This document shows positions 1 through 11,460 of a DNA stretch of 64,000 nucleotides, piece by piece. Source of the stretch: Sweltsa coloradensis (Eukaryota > Arthropoda > Insecta > Plecoptera > Chloroperlidae). Location: contig JAMZAV010000438.1 in NCBI GenBank assembly GCA_024449915.1, positions 310,001 to 374,000 on the forward strand. Direction: 5' to 3'. Both the position numbers and the translations under genes were made by a program. The notes beneath the pieces were generated by a model. It was given only the letters and a program-made list of their open reading frames with translations. It ran no database searches and was not told the origin of the DNA. Numbering within the stretch: the first letter of the stretch is position 1; the number at the start of each line of letters is the position of its first letter.

Positions 1-1170
1 CGTCCTTGTTGAAGGGAGTTTCGCCACCTAGGGCCTAATATAGTATAGTGAACACATGAGACATTGCGATTCGTTATACCAAAAACACATAGTGACGTTG
101 TGTTGAACAGTTGCAAGTAAATGAAAGCTTTCAGGAGGTGTTATTTTCAGGCAGGGCACAATGTGTGGCCTAGTATTCGAATTCCTTGTTTCGAATCATA
201 ATCCTCATGATGCTCGCATCGTCACTGATGAAAGATTCTCAACGAACATCTATCCTACACGGCTGGTAGCAGGACAAAAACCAGAATGTTTCTACAATAG
301 AATAAACCTGTCAGTCAGGATTTCCGATGAGTGGGATGAACAGACATCATCATTACCAATTCAAGTGACACCTAGTTCATCAATACTAAACACTATCATC
401 AAATATCATAGACTTACGTAATAGATTTATTTTATATATTTAATTGAGATTTGAAAAGTCATGTATTACTTGCTACGTAAATAGTTCAATATAATATTTT
501 CATATTTGTGCGCGGTGGACTCCGATCCAACGTAACGTAGGTAAGCCAGGTTTCCCTGAATGGGCGCCCGGCCGTGGCCCCGCGCCAGCATATTAGCAGG
601 TCCATGCGCCACCTTGCCTATTAATAGCAGTCCATCATGCGCGGAGTTCCGAAACTTATGTTTTGTGAAAAGGTTAACGCCGCCGGAATGGAAGTCATGG
701 GCTAATAATAGTGAACATTCGTCCGATGGACGGCGGTCTAGGCCGGGCGTCGAGTCACCTCGGTATAGAGTACTCTCTGACGCGACGACGACGTCTTGAT
801 GAATCGGAACAACTTGTTTGCAATCTTTGTATGAAAAACATTTGTCACGCCACAAACGCTGATGTCAAACTTGGTTGTTCTTTAATAAACACTGGGGCTT
901 CGCGAACACTATTTACAATTGCGAATTTCATGAATGAGCGTTTTTATATGTGTAGCCAAGCCCATTGCTAAAATAATTATTTTTCGAAAGCGGTATAAAG
1001 TAGCATTAATCTCAAATCAATCAAATCCAATTTTCTAAACATCTCTTTTGTATAAACATTCATTAAAATGTTTGAACATGTGAGTAAAAATGCGATTTGC
1101 ATAAGAACCATTTCTTTGTTTGAAAGGTACCTATAAGTTTAGAAATTCCGAAGGATCTCTGAAAATTCCA

Positions 1171-1431
1171 TCAAGATCGGCGAAGCCCTTTGTACAGTAG
1201 GGGACGAATAAATCCACAGAAACAAGAACATAACAGAACTTTAAAAAATACCCACTCAGTCACATACCATTCATTCTCATTTTTAGTGCAGCAGATCAAG
1301 CCAATCCTGTAAGCGCTGATGCCACCGACGCGCGAACAAGTGCTAACAAGAGACCGGTATTTTAAATAGAAAACACCGACCAAAGTGGCTGGGCACGAAC
1401 CATCCGCAAAAGAAGCCAAAACAAAGAACAA
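1171..1431 (-). repeat. Diverged dispersed repeat, copy 1
   Basis: Translated on the minus strand, this stretch shares the pattern YRSLV...AYR(I/V)GL...Y(V/I)TEWV with 38225-38470. The two DNA sequences are diverged copies of one repeat. The shared reading may reflect an old transposon coding end or simply common descent of non-coding DNA. The family was not recognised. Confidence 0.45.
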
Positions 1432-1504
1432 CTTCAGAGTTTATCACGTGAACATTATTTGACTGTATTCAGTAATATGAGGTGAATGCTCCAATGGAAT
1501 GTGT

Positions 1505-1562
1505 AGGCTACAGAGGGCCACACTTGCCCTGCATTAGCCTTCCTGCCCTTATGGGCAGGAAA
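1505..1562 (+). repeat. Short dispersed repeat with A-rich end, copy 1
   Basis: A stretch of about 50 bp beginning GGCTACAGAGGGCCACACTT is nearly identical to 52811-52868. Both contain an inverted CCTGCC...GGGCAGG hairpin near the end. In this copy a run of A follows, as at the 3' end of a retroposed sequence. Confidence 0.6.
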
Positions 1563-2767
1563 AAAAAAGGAATATGTAATAATGTGCTCCATGATTTAGA
1601 TATTAGTGAAAATGTATAAAATAAATAATAACACATCAACATGCATGAAATGAATAAAAAATGTATATATGAGTTAATCTAGTCAAGACGTGAGCAATGA
1701 ACATGTTGCTGGGCGAAACATGATTACTCGCCAGCAGAGATCTCGGAATCCGGTAGCCGTCGCTCAGAGCTGTCAACCGACGCCGTTATGAAGTGCTAAC
1801 AGGTAGTTACACGAGCTCAGGCTATGTACACCACGGCAGCGACAGATTAAGCTTTACTTCACACATATCTCATCGAGATGGGACAAATAAATTGCGAGTG
1901 CCAGTCTGTCAGACCGTAGGCGCGACAGTCAGGTTCCTCGTGTAGCCAGTTGCATCTTATTAGCGTTACAATGCGAGACGAAGGAACTTAGGAAGCCAGG
2001 AGATCCCTACACAGGAAGAATTGAATGGGTCTTGATTGTGCGAATACAGGGAAAATCATGTGTAGGTGATTGAGAAGGGTGGCAGTGCCTCAATCTTCCC
2101 AGATTATCAGGGCATATAATCGTGATGAATAGATTGATGTCCAAAACTTTGCGGGAACAAGTAGTTGAAGAGTTTTATATTTTGACACCATCTATAATGG
2201 TTTTTTTTTTTTTTACGAATACCAACAATGGAATGAAAAAATCTTTGGTATTTGAGTAATCCAAAAACGTAATATTTTCTAATAATATCATAACAAAGTG
2301 CTTGTTATGGAATGTAACTACACCCACGTATTGCAGGTCTAAAGGTATGGGTGAAGGCCAACGTTAGGGGGCACTTTGGCCTAGGAAAGTAGTGCAACCA
2401 TTTGAAAGTTTGCAATTGAATTAACGGATGCTCACTGGCTCAAGGAACTGCTCCCTAAAATGCAATCGCCTGGAATTGCAAACTAAACTCCTAAAATGTA
2501 AAATTAATATCGAGTAGTAACATTCGTACTATTTCTATAACTGAATGGTTTAGTATTTTACATCAGTAGAACTTAAAGACAAGTTATCGTAGTAAATAGA
2601 AGCATGGATGGTTGACTGGACTGGAGCAGTTGGCATTGACCATAGATTTTTAGAGAAGAAACCCATTTCAACAGGTCAAGAAAAGCTCGAATTACGGATG
2701 TAGCACGAGTATGAGTGCTCCTGTAAATGAAAGTAATTCAAACGTGAAGAGAAGACTAATTTAAAAA

Positions 2768-2866
2768 AACATGCCCTACGCGGGATTCGAACCCACGGCC
2801 CTTGAAGTCATACGCTTCGGCGACGACGTGTTGCTAGTAAAATAAGTGAAGGCCCACTTGGCTAAA
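2768..2866 (-). repeat. tRNA-derived SINE-like unit
   Basis: Read on the minus strand there is an A-box-like TAGCCAAGTGGGCC and, about 60 bp on, a B-box-like GTGGGTTCGAATCCCGC. GCATG and a T run (pol III terminator type) follow. The spacing is too irregular for a working tRNA. The 3' end matches the unit at 8870-8973, so the two belong to one SINE family. Confidence 0.6.
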
Positions 2867-3954
2867 ACTGTCTATTCTTTTGGACACGTGATCAGAGCAC
2901 ACTGTTGATATACACCACCTTGACTTCACTACTTGCGTCAATAAGGCACAAAGGTGCGCACATTGTAACGGTAATGGTTCGCGGTCTATAATTACATCAG
3001 AAAAAGTGCACATGCGCGATTGAATGTAAATTCGGTGACGTCACAGATCCGAGACGCAAACCTCACGAAGCAGCGGTTGCGCAACACCTTATCGCTAGCA
3101 GAGCACGCGGCGCATATCTAGGGATAAACTTTGAATTGTATACATACCGATAAACTTAGGAATGTCAAAACCTATACACACAACACGTTTTCGCGTAGCT
3201 CTTGAAACAAGTAACACGGTTATGATGGTTGGCTTTAATAAGTACAACGCAGCTAAACTGTCATCTAAAAACAATGCTCGTAAGAAAAAAATTGAAAAGA
3301 TGTATTGTTGAGTTTCGCCAGCCACCTGATGTAGGGAAAACGCGACACTCCACGAGCAACATCGATATTATTATGTATCTTTTATTCCAGACAATTTGTC
3401 AATATATACATTATTTTAGCTTAATACATGCAAAAAATATGCATCCACAAATTCAAATTCAAAAATATTGTTCAACATGCAACACTACAGAAAGGAACAT
3501 TAATCAAACTAAGGATGTGGCTCAATGCTACATTTAATAATGAAGATGTTAGCCAAATATTCGATTTCACAATGGCATCAAAATCAATAACCAAAGAACA
3601 TTCACTTCACATTTCCGATGGGACAGATCCATCCGAATCACAGTAGACTTCACTTCAGTAGGAGGTGTGTAATTAATGTATGAAGATTTACAATACGATG
3701 GGTCCACACAGAATTAGTAAATCTCCTGGGTCATGCCAGTCTCAGTACACACTAAACTGCGTGCTAAAGGTTTGCTTCAGTATTTGACATGTAGACAACC
3801 GAAATCTAAAGACATACCTTTTCATTTCGAAAAAAACTTATTAAAAAAAATCAGAAAATTGAAGAGAGAGGAACAACATGTCCTTAGCCCCGCAACGGGC
3901 AAAATTTTTGAACCACAATGAAAAAAATCACCAAAAATCCATCCTTGAAAAATG

Positions 3955-4012
3955 ATTGAACCTGGGTCTCCTTGGTTGGCGGCCGGAAGTCTTTCCACTA
4001 GACCACAAGTAT
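3955..4012 (-). repeat. tRNA-like fragment (SINE head)
   Basis: The minus strand reads TGGTCTAGTGGAAAGACTT and later GAGACCCAGGTTCAATC, which are A-box and B-box motifs of a tRNA-derived promoter. No proper acceptor stem is formed, so it is called a SINE head, not a tRNA gene. Confidence 0.5.
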
Positions 4013-4785
4013 TTTATAATTTAGGAAAATAAATTTGTCTTTAAGATACTATACCCAATGAGCTAGAGTTAGATCCTGGATGTTAATCGATTAATTAAAT
4101 CGTGGACTAGATTTTTAGTCAGTCTCACGGGAGTGACGGGGCCTACCTCGGCGTGTACGCAGCCAGCCACACACATGACGAGGACGTCAACAATAACACA
4201 AGTCAAGTCCGTGTTACCTTATCTTTCTCCGCGCAAAGAAAGTCGTGTTGCTCCTCAGGGCCCGCAACAACTTGGACCATTCAGCGACCACAGGAGGAAG
4301 TTTGCTGCCGATGAGTCACAACCCGTTCCCATCTCTAACCCGACTGATCCCACGGGACGTCAAAACTAACAATACGACACAACTACTCTCGGTCCGTGTG
4401 CTACGTCTTTGGCACGCCGCCACCCGCTCATTAGTGACGACGATACGTAATAATACCATCACAGTGACGACAAATTCGCAAGTTGATGATGGAGTGAGAG
4501 CGAGAATAGTGTGTGGCCAATGACACAACGGTTTAATCAGTTGACGATTGACTTCACACGGAACAAATAGGCTTAACTGTACAAAGGTGGTATAATTAAA
4601 CTACACGTACGAACAAATGAATGCAAGTGTGAGATAACGGAGTTAATTAAGAGGACGCAGCAGTGGTTTTTACGAGTATATATTTTTTACCGGATTTTTT
4701 TAAAATCGTTGTTTACAACGAATAAAAAAGTATGTTATTTAATTGATTTAGTCAAAATTTAAAAGGTCTAAAACATCAAACTTCT

Positions 4786-4895
4786 TAACAAGGACGTCCG
4801 CAAGAATTTTGTCAAGGGGGCAAAAATTATAATTTGTACTTTCGTAGGACAAACATGGATTGGGGGGCGGAGCCCCCTACAATAGCGGCGCAGGC
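4786..4895 (+). repeat. Dispersed repeat fragment with AACAAGGACG and GGGGGCGGAGCCCCC hairpin
   Basis: AACAAGGACG recurs at about 33492, 36862 and, in variant form, 41459, and in reverse at the left edge of the window (1-12). Here it is followed by a G-rich/C-rich hairpin around GGGGGGCGGAGCCCCC. It belongs loosely with the family at 33410, 41390 and 47630. Confidence 0.4.
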
Positions 4896-5099
4896 GTTTT
4901 TTTATTTTTATAAATCAGTGTTTTAGAGTGCGTTTGGTGCGTTTTAGGAAAAAGTAGTGGGCTGATTGCAATACCAAAATAATGTAATTTGTGTGCAGTT
5001 GATAAACTATAAAACCAGTAAATGAAATTGGAACGCTAACGTCCACGACGAGATTGATCATGTTCCATCCGCCAAATATAGCCTATTATGGTATTCAAT

Positions 5100-5250
5100 G
5101 TTGAGTAGACATTGTTGTTGTAATATTACTATTTCAAATATTAACTTAAACGTAGTTCATTGTTGTGTCTGCATAAATGTAATTAGATTTATTTAGTTGT
5201 CCTCCATTGTAAATCAGTTTTTATAACTGTTGACGTTAAATAAATAAATA
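5100..5250 (+). repeat. Retroelement 3' tail with TAAA repeats, copy 1
   Basis: The 3' part reads TTGTAAATCAGTTTTTATAA, then GACGTTAAATAAATAAA. Diverged copies lie at 8570-8711, 24400-24655, 55480-55745 (reverse) and 62696-62850 (reverse). A conserved end finishing in TAAA repeats is typical of non-LTR retrotransposon 3' ends or SINEs that use them. No coding part is attached here. Confidence 0.7.
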
Positions 5251-7775
5251 AAATAAAATAATGCAAAGAAAAACGTATTTTGTAAATAGTTATATTATTA
5301 GTATTTTCTTTATAGAGGATTCCAAGGGGGGGTGGGGCAAGTGCCAGACCCCCACCCCCGGACGCCATGACTTTTGGAAGTGCTAAGTTAGTAAGTTTTA
5401 TGCATATCTCATTCATCACGACAGCAGTACTAAGAATCTGGCTACCGGCAACTGACTTCCAATCCCTCTTAATTCATTCAGGGCACACAGGTCTTCGGGG
5501 GCTTAGGGTTAAGTACAGTTCGTGTACACAAACAAGCCTAGAACGGAAACGAAACTAATTTGGCGCCACCTCAATATCCGGCGCGGAGACGAAATTAGAA
5601 GGATTCGTGGTGGTTCAGATTTGATTGCCGATAAGACCGAGAAGAGACCGACTTCTGTGGGCACGAGTGTTATTTCTGTATCGCCCGGCTCAGACTCGGC
5701 GCCACAAAGCGCGGCCCACGCGCACGTCACTACACCTACAGGGTGAATGAGACGACCACCAAGTGACGTAGCTCTCAAAGTTCGCCATGGTGCCCGAAAA
5801 TCACTTTTTGGAGGTTGTTTAAAAGATTAAACAAGCCTAACTGCTGATTGATTTTGTTTGCTTCGTCCTCATTTTACTCTCATACTACCTCATTTTAGTT
5901 GTGCGTTTCAGTTAGTAAATAAAAATAAGTATTTATATGTAAAAAAAATATTCATACCGATATAACAATTCTGGCAAAAATTCAATTATTAAGAATAGAA
6001 AAAAATTTCTGCTGTGTCCTAGATCCTTTAAATTACGTCCGGATTTCCGTTTATCAAATTTCCATCACTCAACACTTATACGTAAATCATTAGTCATTAA
6101 GATTGGAATAATACAGAGTGAAGGGATGATAATTTAGTTGAAAATTTTAAAGATTAAAATTAGAAGTTAAAAATTTGGCCAGCATGTATATGAAGTTCCC
6201 TGCATTTGGCCCAAGCTCTTAACAACAATACCAGCAAAAATGCCGAGATGGAAACCAACTGCTTAAAATGAGGCTTCACAAGTCCCAGTTGTTACGGAAA
6301 TGCACACGACCACACAGAGAGCGATCTATCACCACCTGCACCCACTCATTTACCGAACAGAAGACAAGAAAAGAGATGCACTTGTAATAACTTTTAGAAA
6401 CTGCTTAATTATTCCACAAACTGAGGCGTGTGGTGGGGTTCAATGCGCCCTTATGCAAGGACATGTTATTATAGGGATTGGGAAATATTGCTGTATTCCA
6501 TAATTCACATATCTTGGCAACGAGGCTAATAGAGTCTGAGTGTATGTGTTAAATGAAGGTAAAAAACTTTGCACTAGATATAATTGAGAAATGAGAATCC
6601 AAAACAGAAATGGAAGGTCGTTTTGCAAGAAGCCGTCGACTGAGCAAACACAGCCACAATTGATATCTGAATATGCTGCCAAAAATAAAGAAACTTTGTG
6701 GTATTGTAAATTTGTGTTTGGGGTCAGAGTGGCTGGGAAGATCTCGGTTTCATTCTTTTACTATGTGCCAATCATTGTCACGAATTTTCCGTAAGGGGTT
6801 GAACATTAACATTTATATACACATTTAAATATTATTTGTGATCTCATTTACATTTTTTAAATTAAAGGCTATCTTTGTTATGCACTCGTCACTTGCAATA
6901 TAATGTCTACATTTCAGTGACTGAAAAATTTTTAGGCAGCAGTTTCTGCAAGGAAGACAGCTTTTTACCCATGGACAACTTGCCTCTCTACAAATCATTT
7001 AAAGTTCATATATAGTTCTTAAAAGTACAATCACTTTCAAATCTTCAATAAACATAAGTTAAGAGGTTGGAAATATAGGTAGTTGCTTAAGATATACCCT
7101 GGAGCAAAAGACGTATTGTGTGTTCTTCTCCGACCAATTTTAAAAAAAAACTTTTAATGGCTTTCATGACCTATAACATGAATCAATTCTGTATTGTGTG
7201 TCCTTTAACGGTTTACAGTTTACACCATATATCTGTTCATCCATCTTGAGTATAATACAGCGTCTGCAGGGCCAATGAGTTTAGAGGATATTTAATACAA
7301 AGCCAGAGCCAGTTACCTGGGCGGACGCAAAGGTTTCATATAGTAGTAGTATGGTTGATTTATAACACCTCATCCTAAAACAGTAATTGAACCCAGGATA
7401 TCCCGCATAGTAAGCAAGGAAAAATCCAAATGACAAACAAGCCACACTATTCAATGTTTTATATAACTAAAACATTACCAAATGGGAGTATTAAGAAAAT
7501 AACGTAAATCGAGACCTTGCATACATTTCAACAAATAAATATATTATTAATTTGCTCAAGTTCAGCAGATTGATGATATTTGTAGATAACTCTTATTTTG
7601 TAGTTGTTTATTAGTAAAAAAGTAATTTCCCATATAGATTCAAACTATATTATTTGCCATTAAACCCAATTTACTATCATGTGAACATTAAATTTGAAAT
7701 AGCCTATACCGACGCATCGATAAAATTTTAATTTACTTGCTGTATTTCTTAAAGATTACTCCTAATACCACCCAA

Positions 7776-7832
7776 CCATACCATACCATATCATACCATA
7801 CCATACCATACCATACCATACCATACCATACC
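7776..7832 (+). repeat. (CCATA)n pentanucleotide microsatellite
   Basis: About eleven CCATA units with one TCATA variant. It creates overlapping open frames on both strands (YHTIP/WYGMV repeats) that are not genes. Confidence 0.95.
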
Positions 7833-8569
7833 ACCATAGAACTAGGAGAAATTACAATTATAGGCCTAATAAAGATAAAATGTATGTTGTGCGGTTGTGC
7901 CTCAATTTCTACTGTGGACATTTGTGTAAATTAGCTGAGTTTGATTAGTTCTCAAATTGTAATTACGCCAACAGTATTATTTGATAAGATATCAACATCA
8001 CTGCAAAATTTCAAAATAATTTGATACCGGTGTTGACACAATCAAAAGGTGACTTTGAAATACATGATAATTTTTACTAGCATCAAGTCTTGATTCAATT
8101 CCAAGGAGGGATGTCACAGGGTAACAAAATCAGTGTGGTCTCACCTGCTGGAGGCAAATTCACCACAGGCAAAGATATTTTGGATCTGCATTATGTTTGA
8201 TCGCCTTAAACACGTTTTGAGTGATCGTTGACGCCAGCCGCGAGCAGGTGTCCAAGTCGTTTCTCAGAAAGCAGTTGTGGTCATTTTTACCAAACAAATA
8301 ACTGCCCGAGAAAGTTTGATTCCTTTAAATGGATTCGGGTAACCCGGAGTATGACGTCCCTAATTCTGAGCGTTGATTTTTAGCATACAACAAAACTAAG
8401 CAGTTTTGATCACAATCACTAAAAAGTATGACTAAGAGTGAATCTTATAAAATTCTTGTCTTTTGTTCATTAAAAAAAATGGCTTATGTCCTGGGAATGT
8501 TGGAGATAATTATAATTGAGTTCTGTATTTTTGAGTTATTGATTGACAATATAGTATCTACATCATTGT

Positions 8570-8711
8570 TATTTAAAAATTGGCTTACCTAACTACATAT
8601 TCATTATGTTTTGTGTGCATTTATGTACTGTACTTAGTTTTAATTATTGTCCATCTTTGTAAATCAGTTTGTATAATTAAATAGGATAGATGCTAAATAA
8701 ATAAATTGAAT
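8570..8711 (+). repeat. Retroelement 3' tail, diverged copy 2
   Basis: It contains GTCCATCTTTGTAAATCAGT and ATAGGATAGATGCTAAATAA, recognisable as the same tail family as 5100-5250 and 24400-24655. It is more diverged and has a shorter TAAA run. Confidence 0.6.
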
Positions 8712-8869
8712 TACATAATATGCTCAGAAGAAAGCATTGAATTAAAAAAAAAATCTGTCCAGGTTAACCCTAGCCGGTCATGTGTGAATCCTGAGTTGCC
8801 CGACTTCTATTTTGACATGAACCTGGTATGTTGGGCATTGCATTGTTAGAGCCCTGGAAGGTTGATTAT

Positions 8870-8973
8870 GCTGTGCATGCTGTAGCCATCCGCGATGGCA
8901 CATACGATTAGAACACTGGTCCAAAGCGTGTAGTTCTACAAGGACGTGGGTTCGAATACGGCATGTTTTTTTT
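8870..8973 (+). repeat. tRNA-derived SINE-like unit
   Basis: A B-box-like GTGGGTTCGAATACGGC is followed by ATG and eight Ts. The 3' part matches the minus-strand unit at 2768-2866. The A-box region is degraded. Confidence 0.55.
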
Positions 8974-9272
8974 AATCGTCCTGTATCATCATCTATCCCC
9001 ACTCATGGCCTTAGTGCATTAACCACTTCAGTGGCGAGTTCTTTAAAACTAGCCACCCCTGTAGTGGCTACATAATTTCATGGTCAAGGAGTGAAAGCTG
9101 AGCGGGTGCGCAAGTTCTTTGACATCTCTAGTTCAATAAACTAATAAACTTATCTCCCTTCAACCTCTTCACCTGTAGCCAAGAGCTAGTATAGCACATG
9201 TGCCTGTGCCATAGCCAAGAGCTTGCAACTTGTAGTGTCTTTTCCTTTCGTTTTCTGATCCCAGTCACAATT

Positions 9273-9602
9273 AGTAGGGCAGCCTCTCTCGTTGCCACGG
9301 GTCTTGGTTCAAATCCAGGTTAAGACATGGTTGTTTTGTCGCCCAAGCACCAGAGTCTAGGAGGGAAGCCCCCTCACTGGTTGTGCTGTTGTGTGACTTT
9401 CCACCCTTCCTATCTCTAGCCCTTTCTCTAAGCATGAATGTGAAGAGGCACCCTGGCCGAGCAACAACAGAAAGGGCAGCTTTTCTCTTGTTGCCAAGGG
9501 TCCTGGTTCGAATCCAGAGTGAGTCATGGATGTTTTGTCTCCCGAGCACTAGAGTTGGGAGGGAAGCCCCCTTACTGGTTGTGCTGACGGTGTGGCTCAG
9601 TA
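9273..9602 (+). repeat. Tandem pair of tRNA-like/SINE units
   Basis: Two related units, about 9273-9395 and 9469-9600. Each contains GGGCAGC...GTTGCCA(C/A)GGGTC, a B-box-like GGTTC(A/G)AATCCAG, ATGG(T/A)TGTTTTGTC, and then GGGAGGGAAGCCCCC-type sequence ending TGGTTGTGCTG. They are diverged duplicates about 196 bp apart. A minus-strand open frame of 146 codons runs through both but repeats with the DNA units and is not a gene. Confidence 0.65.
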
Positions 9603-9779
9603 TGAATGATGTTTGAAGTAACCTTGCTGATGATGACAACATGCCTGCAGAATTTGCTTCTTGCGTGGCCCTACCACAGGTTTGGTTATGTGTTGTGAGT
9701 TTTGTTTGCATGTAGTTAGCTGATTTTTAGTGGCCACCATCTGCCTGATGAGTCCCAGAAGGACTAAACGCGTCGTGGA

Positions 9780-10412
9780 TTAAGGCTATTCCACCACGTT
9801 TTTCTATTTTCCAAAATATGCTACTAAGTTAAAATATAGTGAATGGCTTTGAAACATGGCTATTTTAGAAAATCAAAAATATTTTTTCCAAATTTTTCTG
9901 ATCCGGTACACGGCCAATATAGCCACCTCAAAATAATTTCAAACTTCAATTCGCCAGGGCACACCATTCAACGTACGGTGTTGTGCTTTTGTGACATTAA
10001 TTTTTAACTGTTTTTCTATGGACTGACTGAGAGAAAACAGATTTATTTTAACAATTGTCTTTCCAGCGAATTTTTTCGTTTGGCGGTATTTTTTACCGAT
10101 TTGTACCGCCAAACGAAAAAATTTGCAGGAAAGACAATTGTTAAAATAAATCTGTTTTCTCTCAGTCAGTCCAAAGAAAAACAGTTGAAAATTAATGTCA
10201 CAAAAGCACAACACCCTACGTTGAATGGTGTGCCCTGGCGAATTGAAGTTTGAAATTATTTTGAGGTGGCTATATTGGCCGTGTACCGGATCAGAAAAAT
10301 TTGGAAAAAATATTTTTGATTTTCTAAAATAGCCATGTTTCAAAGCCATTCACTATATTTTGACTTAGTAGCATATTTTGGAAAATAGAAAAACGCGGTG
10401 GAATAGCCTTAA
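9780..10412. mobile_element. 633-bp foldback element flanked by TTAA
   Basis: Two 309-bp arms (9780-10088 and 10104-10412) are near-perfect reverse complements around a 15-nt spacer. The outer ends read TTAAGGCTATTCCACC and its complement, so TTAA flanks both sides, as expected for a piggyBac-type target site. No transposase is inside. The open frames present are arm sequence read in both directions. It looks like a non-autonomous foldback MITE. If the surrounding intron is transcribed, the RNA would fold into a very long hairpin. Confidence 0.85.
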
Positions 10413-10487
10413 GGTAACAACTTTAAATTAGCTGCAGTTGTCATCAGCAGGTGAAAAGTTTTGTCGCCCCCAGCCCTTCAGGCTGGG

Positions 10488-10532
10488 ATTTATGTTCTCT
10501 TTGCTTTCCCAACCTGTCAACCCTTCTCCAAT
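10488..10532 (+). repeat. Short dispersed repeat, copy 1
   Basis: The stretch TGCTTTCCCAACCTGTCAAC with its flanks (about 45 bp) is nearly identical to 20626-20670. The family is unknown. Confidence 0.6.
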
Positions 10533-11374
10533 AACTTATCTCCTGTTGATTTAGTCCAGGCAATTCAATGAACGGAAACCGAGGTCTAGGCCCGCCTACA
10601 TTAGACCAGCCTAGTTGTTACACGACAATAATCGCGTCATCATCTGAATAATTCCCCGCATTGGAATTACTCTGATTTCCAGAAAACCAGACTTGCCTTC
10701 ACTGTCTGAAACTTCTACAACAGTATTACTATCAAAAAATTCACCTTCACTTTAAATATCACTAAAATATTCTCACTACAAACTATTGATAATACCGTCA
10801 ATATCAATAAACACAGCATCGTGTAACACACCTCTCCCAAAACTCCACATTAAAAAGGTGGAGTTTCTTCGGCCAACCAATGAAAAAATTTATTCACATG
10901 TGGTGCTATCTGTGATCCACTGAGTAAATTAACACAGAGAATAACATTTCAAAGTCAGCGAGAATATTCAAACTCAAATGCAGCTCGTCACAGCCACTGT
11001 CAGAGCGTTTCAAAATGTGAATGACGGAATATTACGTTCAGAGTGCTGCGGGGACAAACCTGTTGTTGACGAGATAACTCGTAATAGCCACTGAACTGGT
11101 TACTAGAGACGATAAGCAACAAAAATCCATTTGATACTTGTACAGTACCTCTATCCCTGATTGAATAGTGACCCAAGTACAGACGCACTGCACTTTACTC
11201 GGTGACATTGTATCGTTGTCTGATATATTTTTGTGTACTGCGAAGTCAAGATATTTAATCTCTTGTAAATTTGCAAACGTCCAAGTCAAACAACTTAGTT
11301 TCCAGCTTTAAACCACCTATCATGGAGTCATGCAAATCATCTAATTAAAGGTATTTAAATAGGTAACCTCTTAC

Positions 11375-11460
11375 CGTATTCCAGTCTTGTTTCCTCTCCA
11401 CTGGCGATGTCGGAGGAGCATTCAATGTACCGTTATCGAAAGACTCATCATCTGGGAGAC
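11375..11460 (-). CDS. CEP350: CEP350-like exon 14, last exon seen
   Basis: This exon has 86 nt, phase 1 to 0, with acceptor TCTCTTCAG ending at 11461 and donor GTAAGA at 11374. Joined to the preceding exon it gives [20 protein letters not shown], then [11 protein letters not shown]. The TxxPPTSPV stretch resembles the short FQTPSPVLR segment that follows the coiled coil in vertebrate CEP350. Because it ends in a strong donor, the gene continues to the left. I found no further exon between here and position 1, and the CAP-Gly domain expected downstream was not seen. Confidence 0.8.

Larger units (their letters stand above)
1..11374. other. Intron or 3' flank without recognisable exons
   Basis: The preceding exon ends in a splice donor, so at least part of this stretch is intron. 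It is AT-rich and holds SINE-like units, two retroelement tails, short dispersed repeats, a pentanucleotide array and a large foldback element, listed separately. I looked on the minus strand for a CAP-Gly signature and other CEP350 C-terminal blocks and did not find one. The open frames here are short and lack splice support or family motifs. About 2870-3950, 5250-7770 and 10540-11370 hold nothing I can identify. Confidence 0.6.

Noticed and set aside
466..860. 129-codon minus-strand frame in a GC-richer stretch, with overlapping plus-strand frames
   Set aside because: No family was recognised and both strands are open; probably a repeat of unknown type.
9271..9711. 146-codon minus-strand frame
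   Set aside because: It crosses the tandem SINE-like units; the peptide repeats with the DNA units and has no family resemblance.
9939..10349. 136-codon minus-strand frame
   Set aside because: It spans the two arms of the foldback element and reads the same DNA twice in opposite directions.
10590..10740. Minus-strand Ser/Asp/Gly-rich reading (EVSDSEGKSG, and NYSDDDAIIV in another frame), like the N-terminus of some transposases
   Set aside because: Short, split between frames and bounded by stops; too little to name an element.
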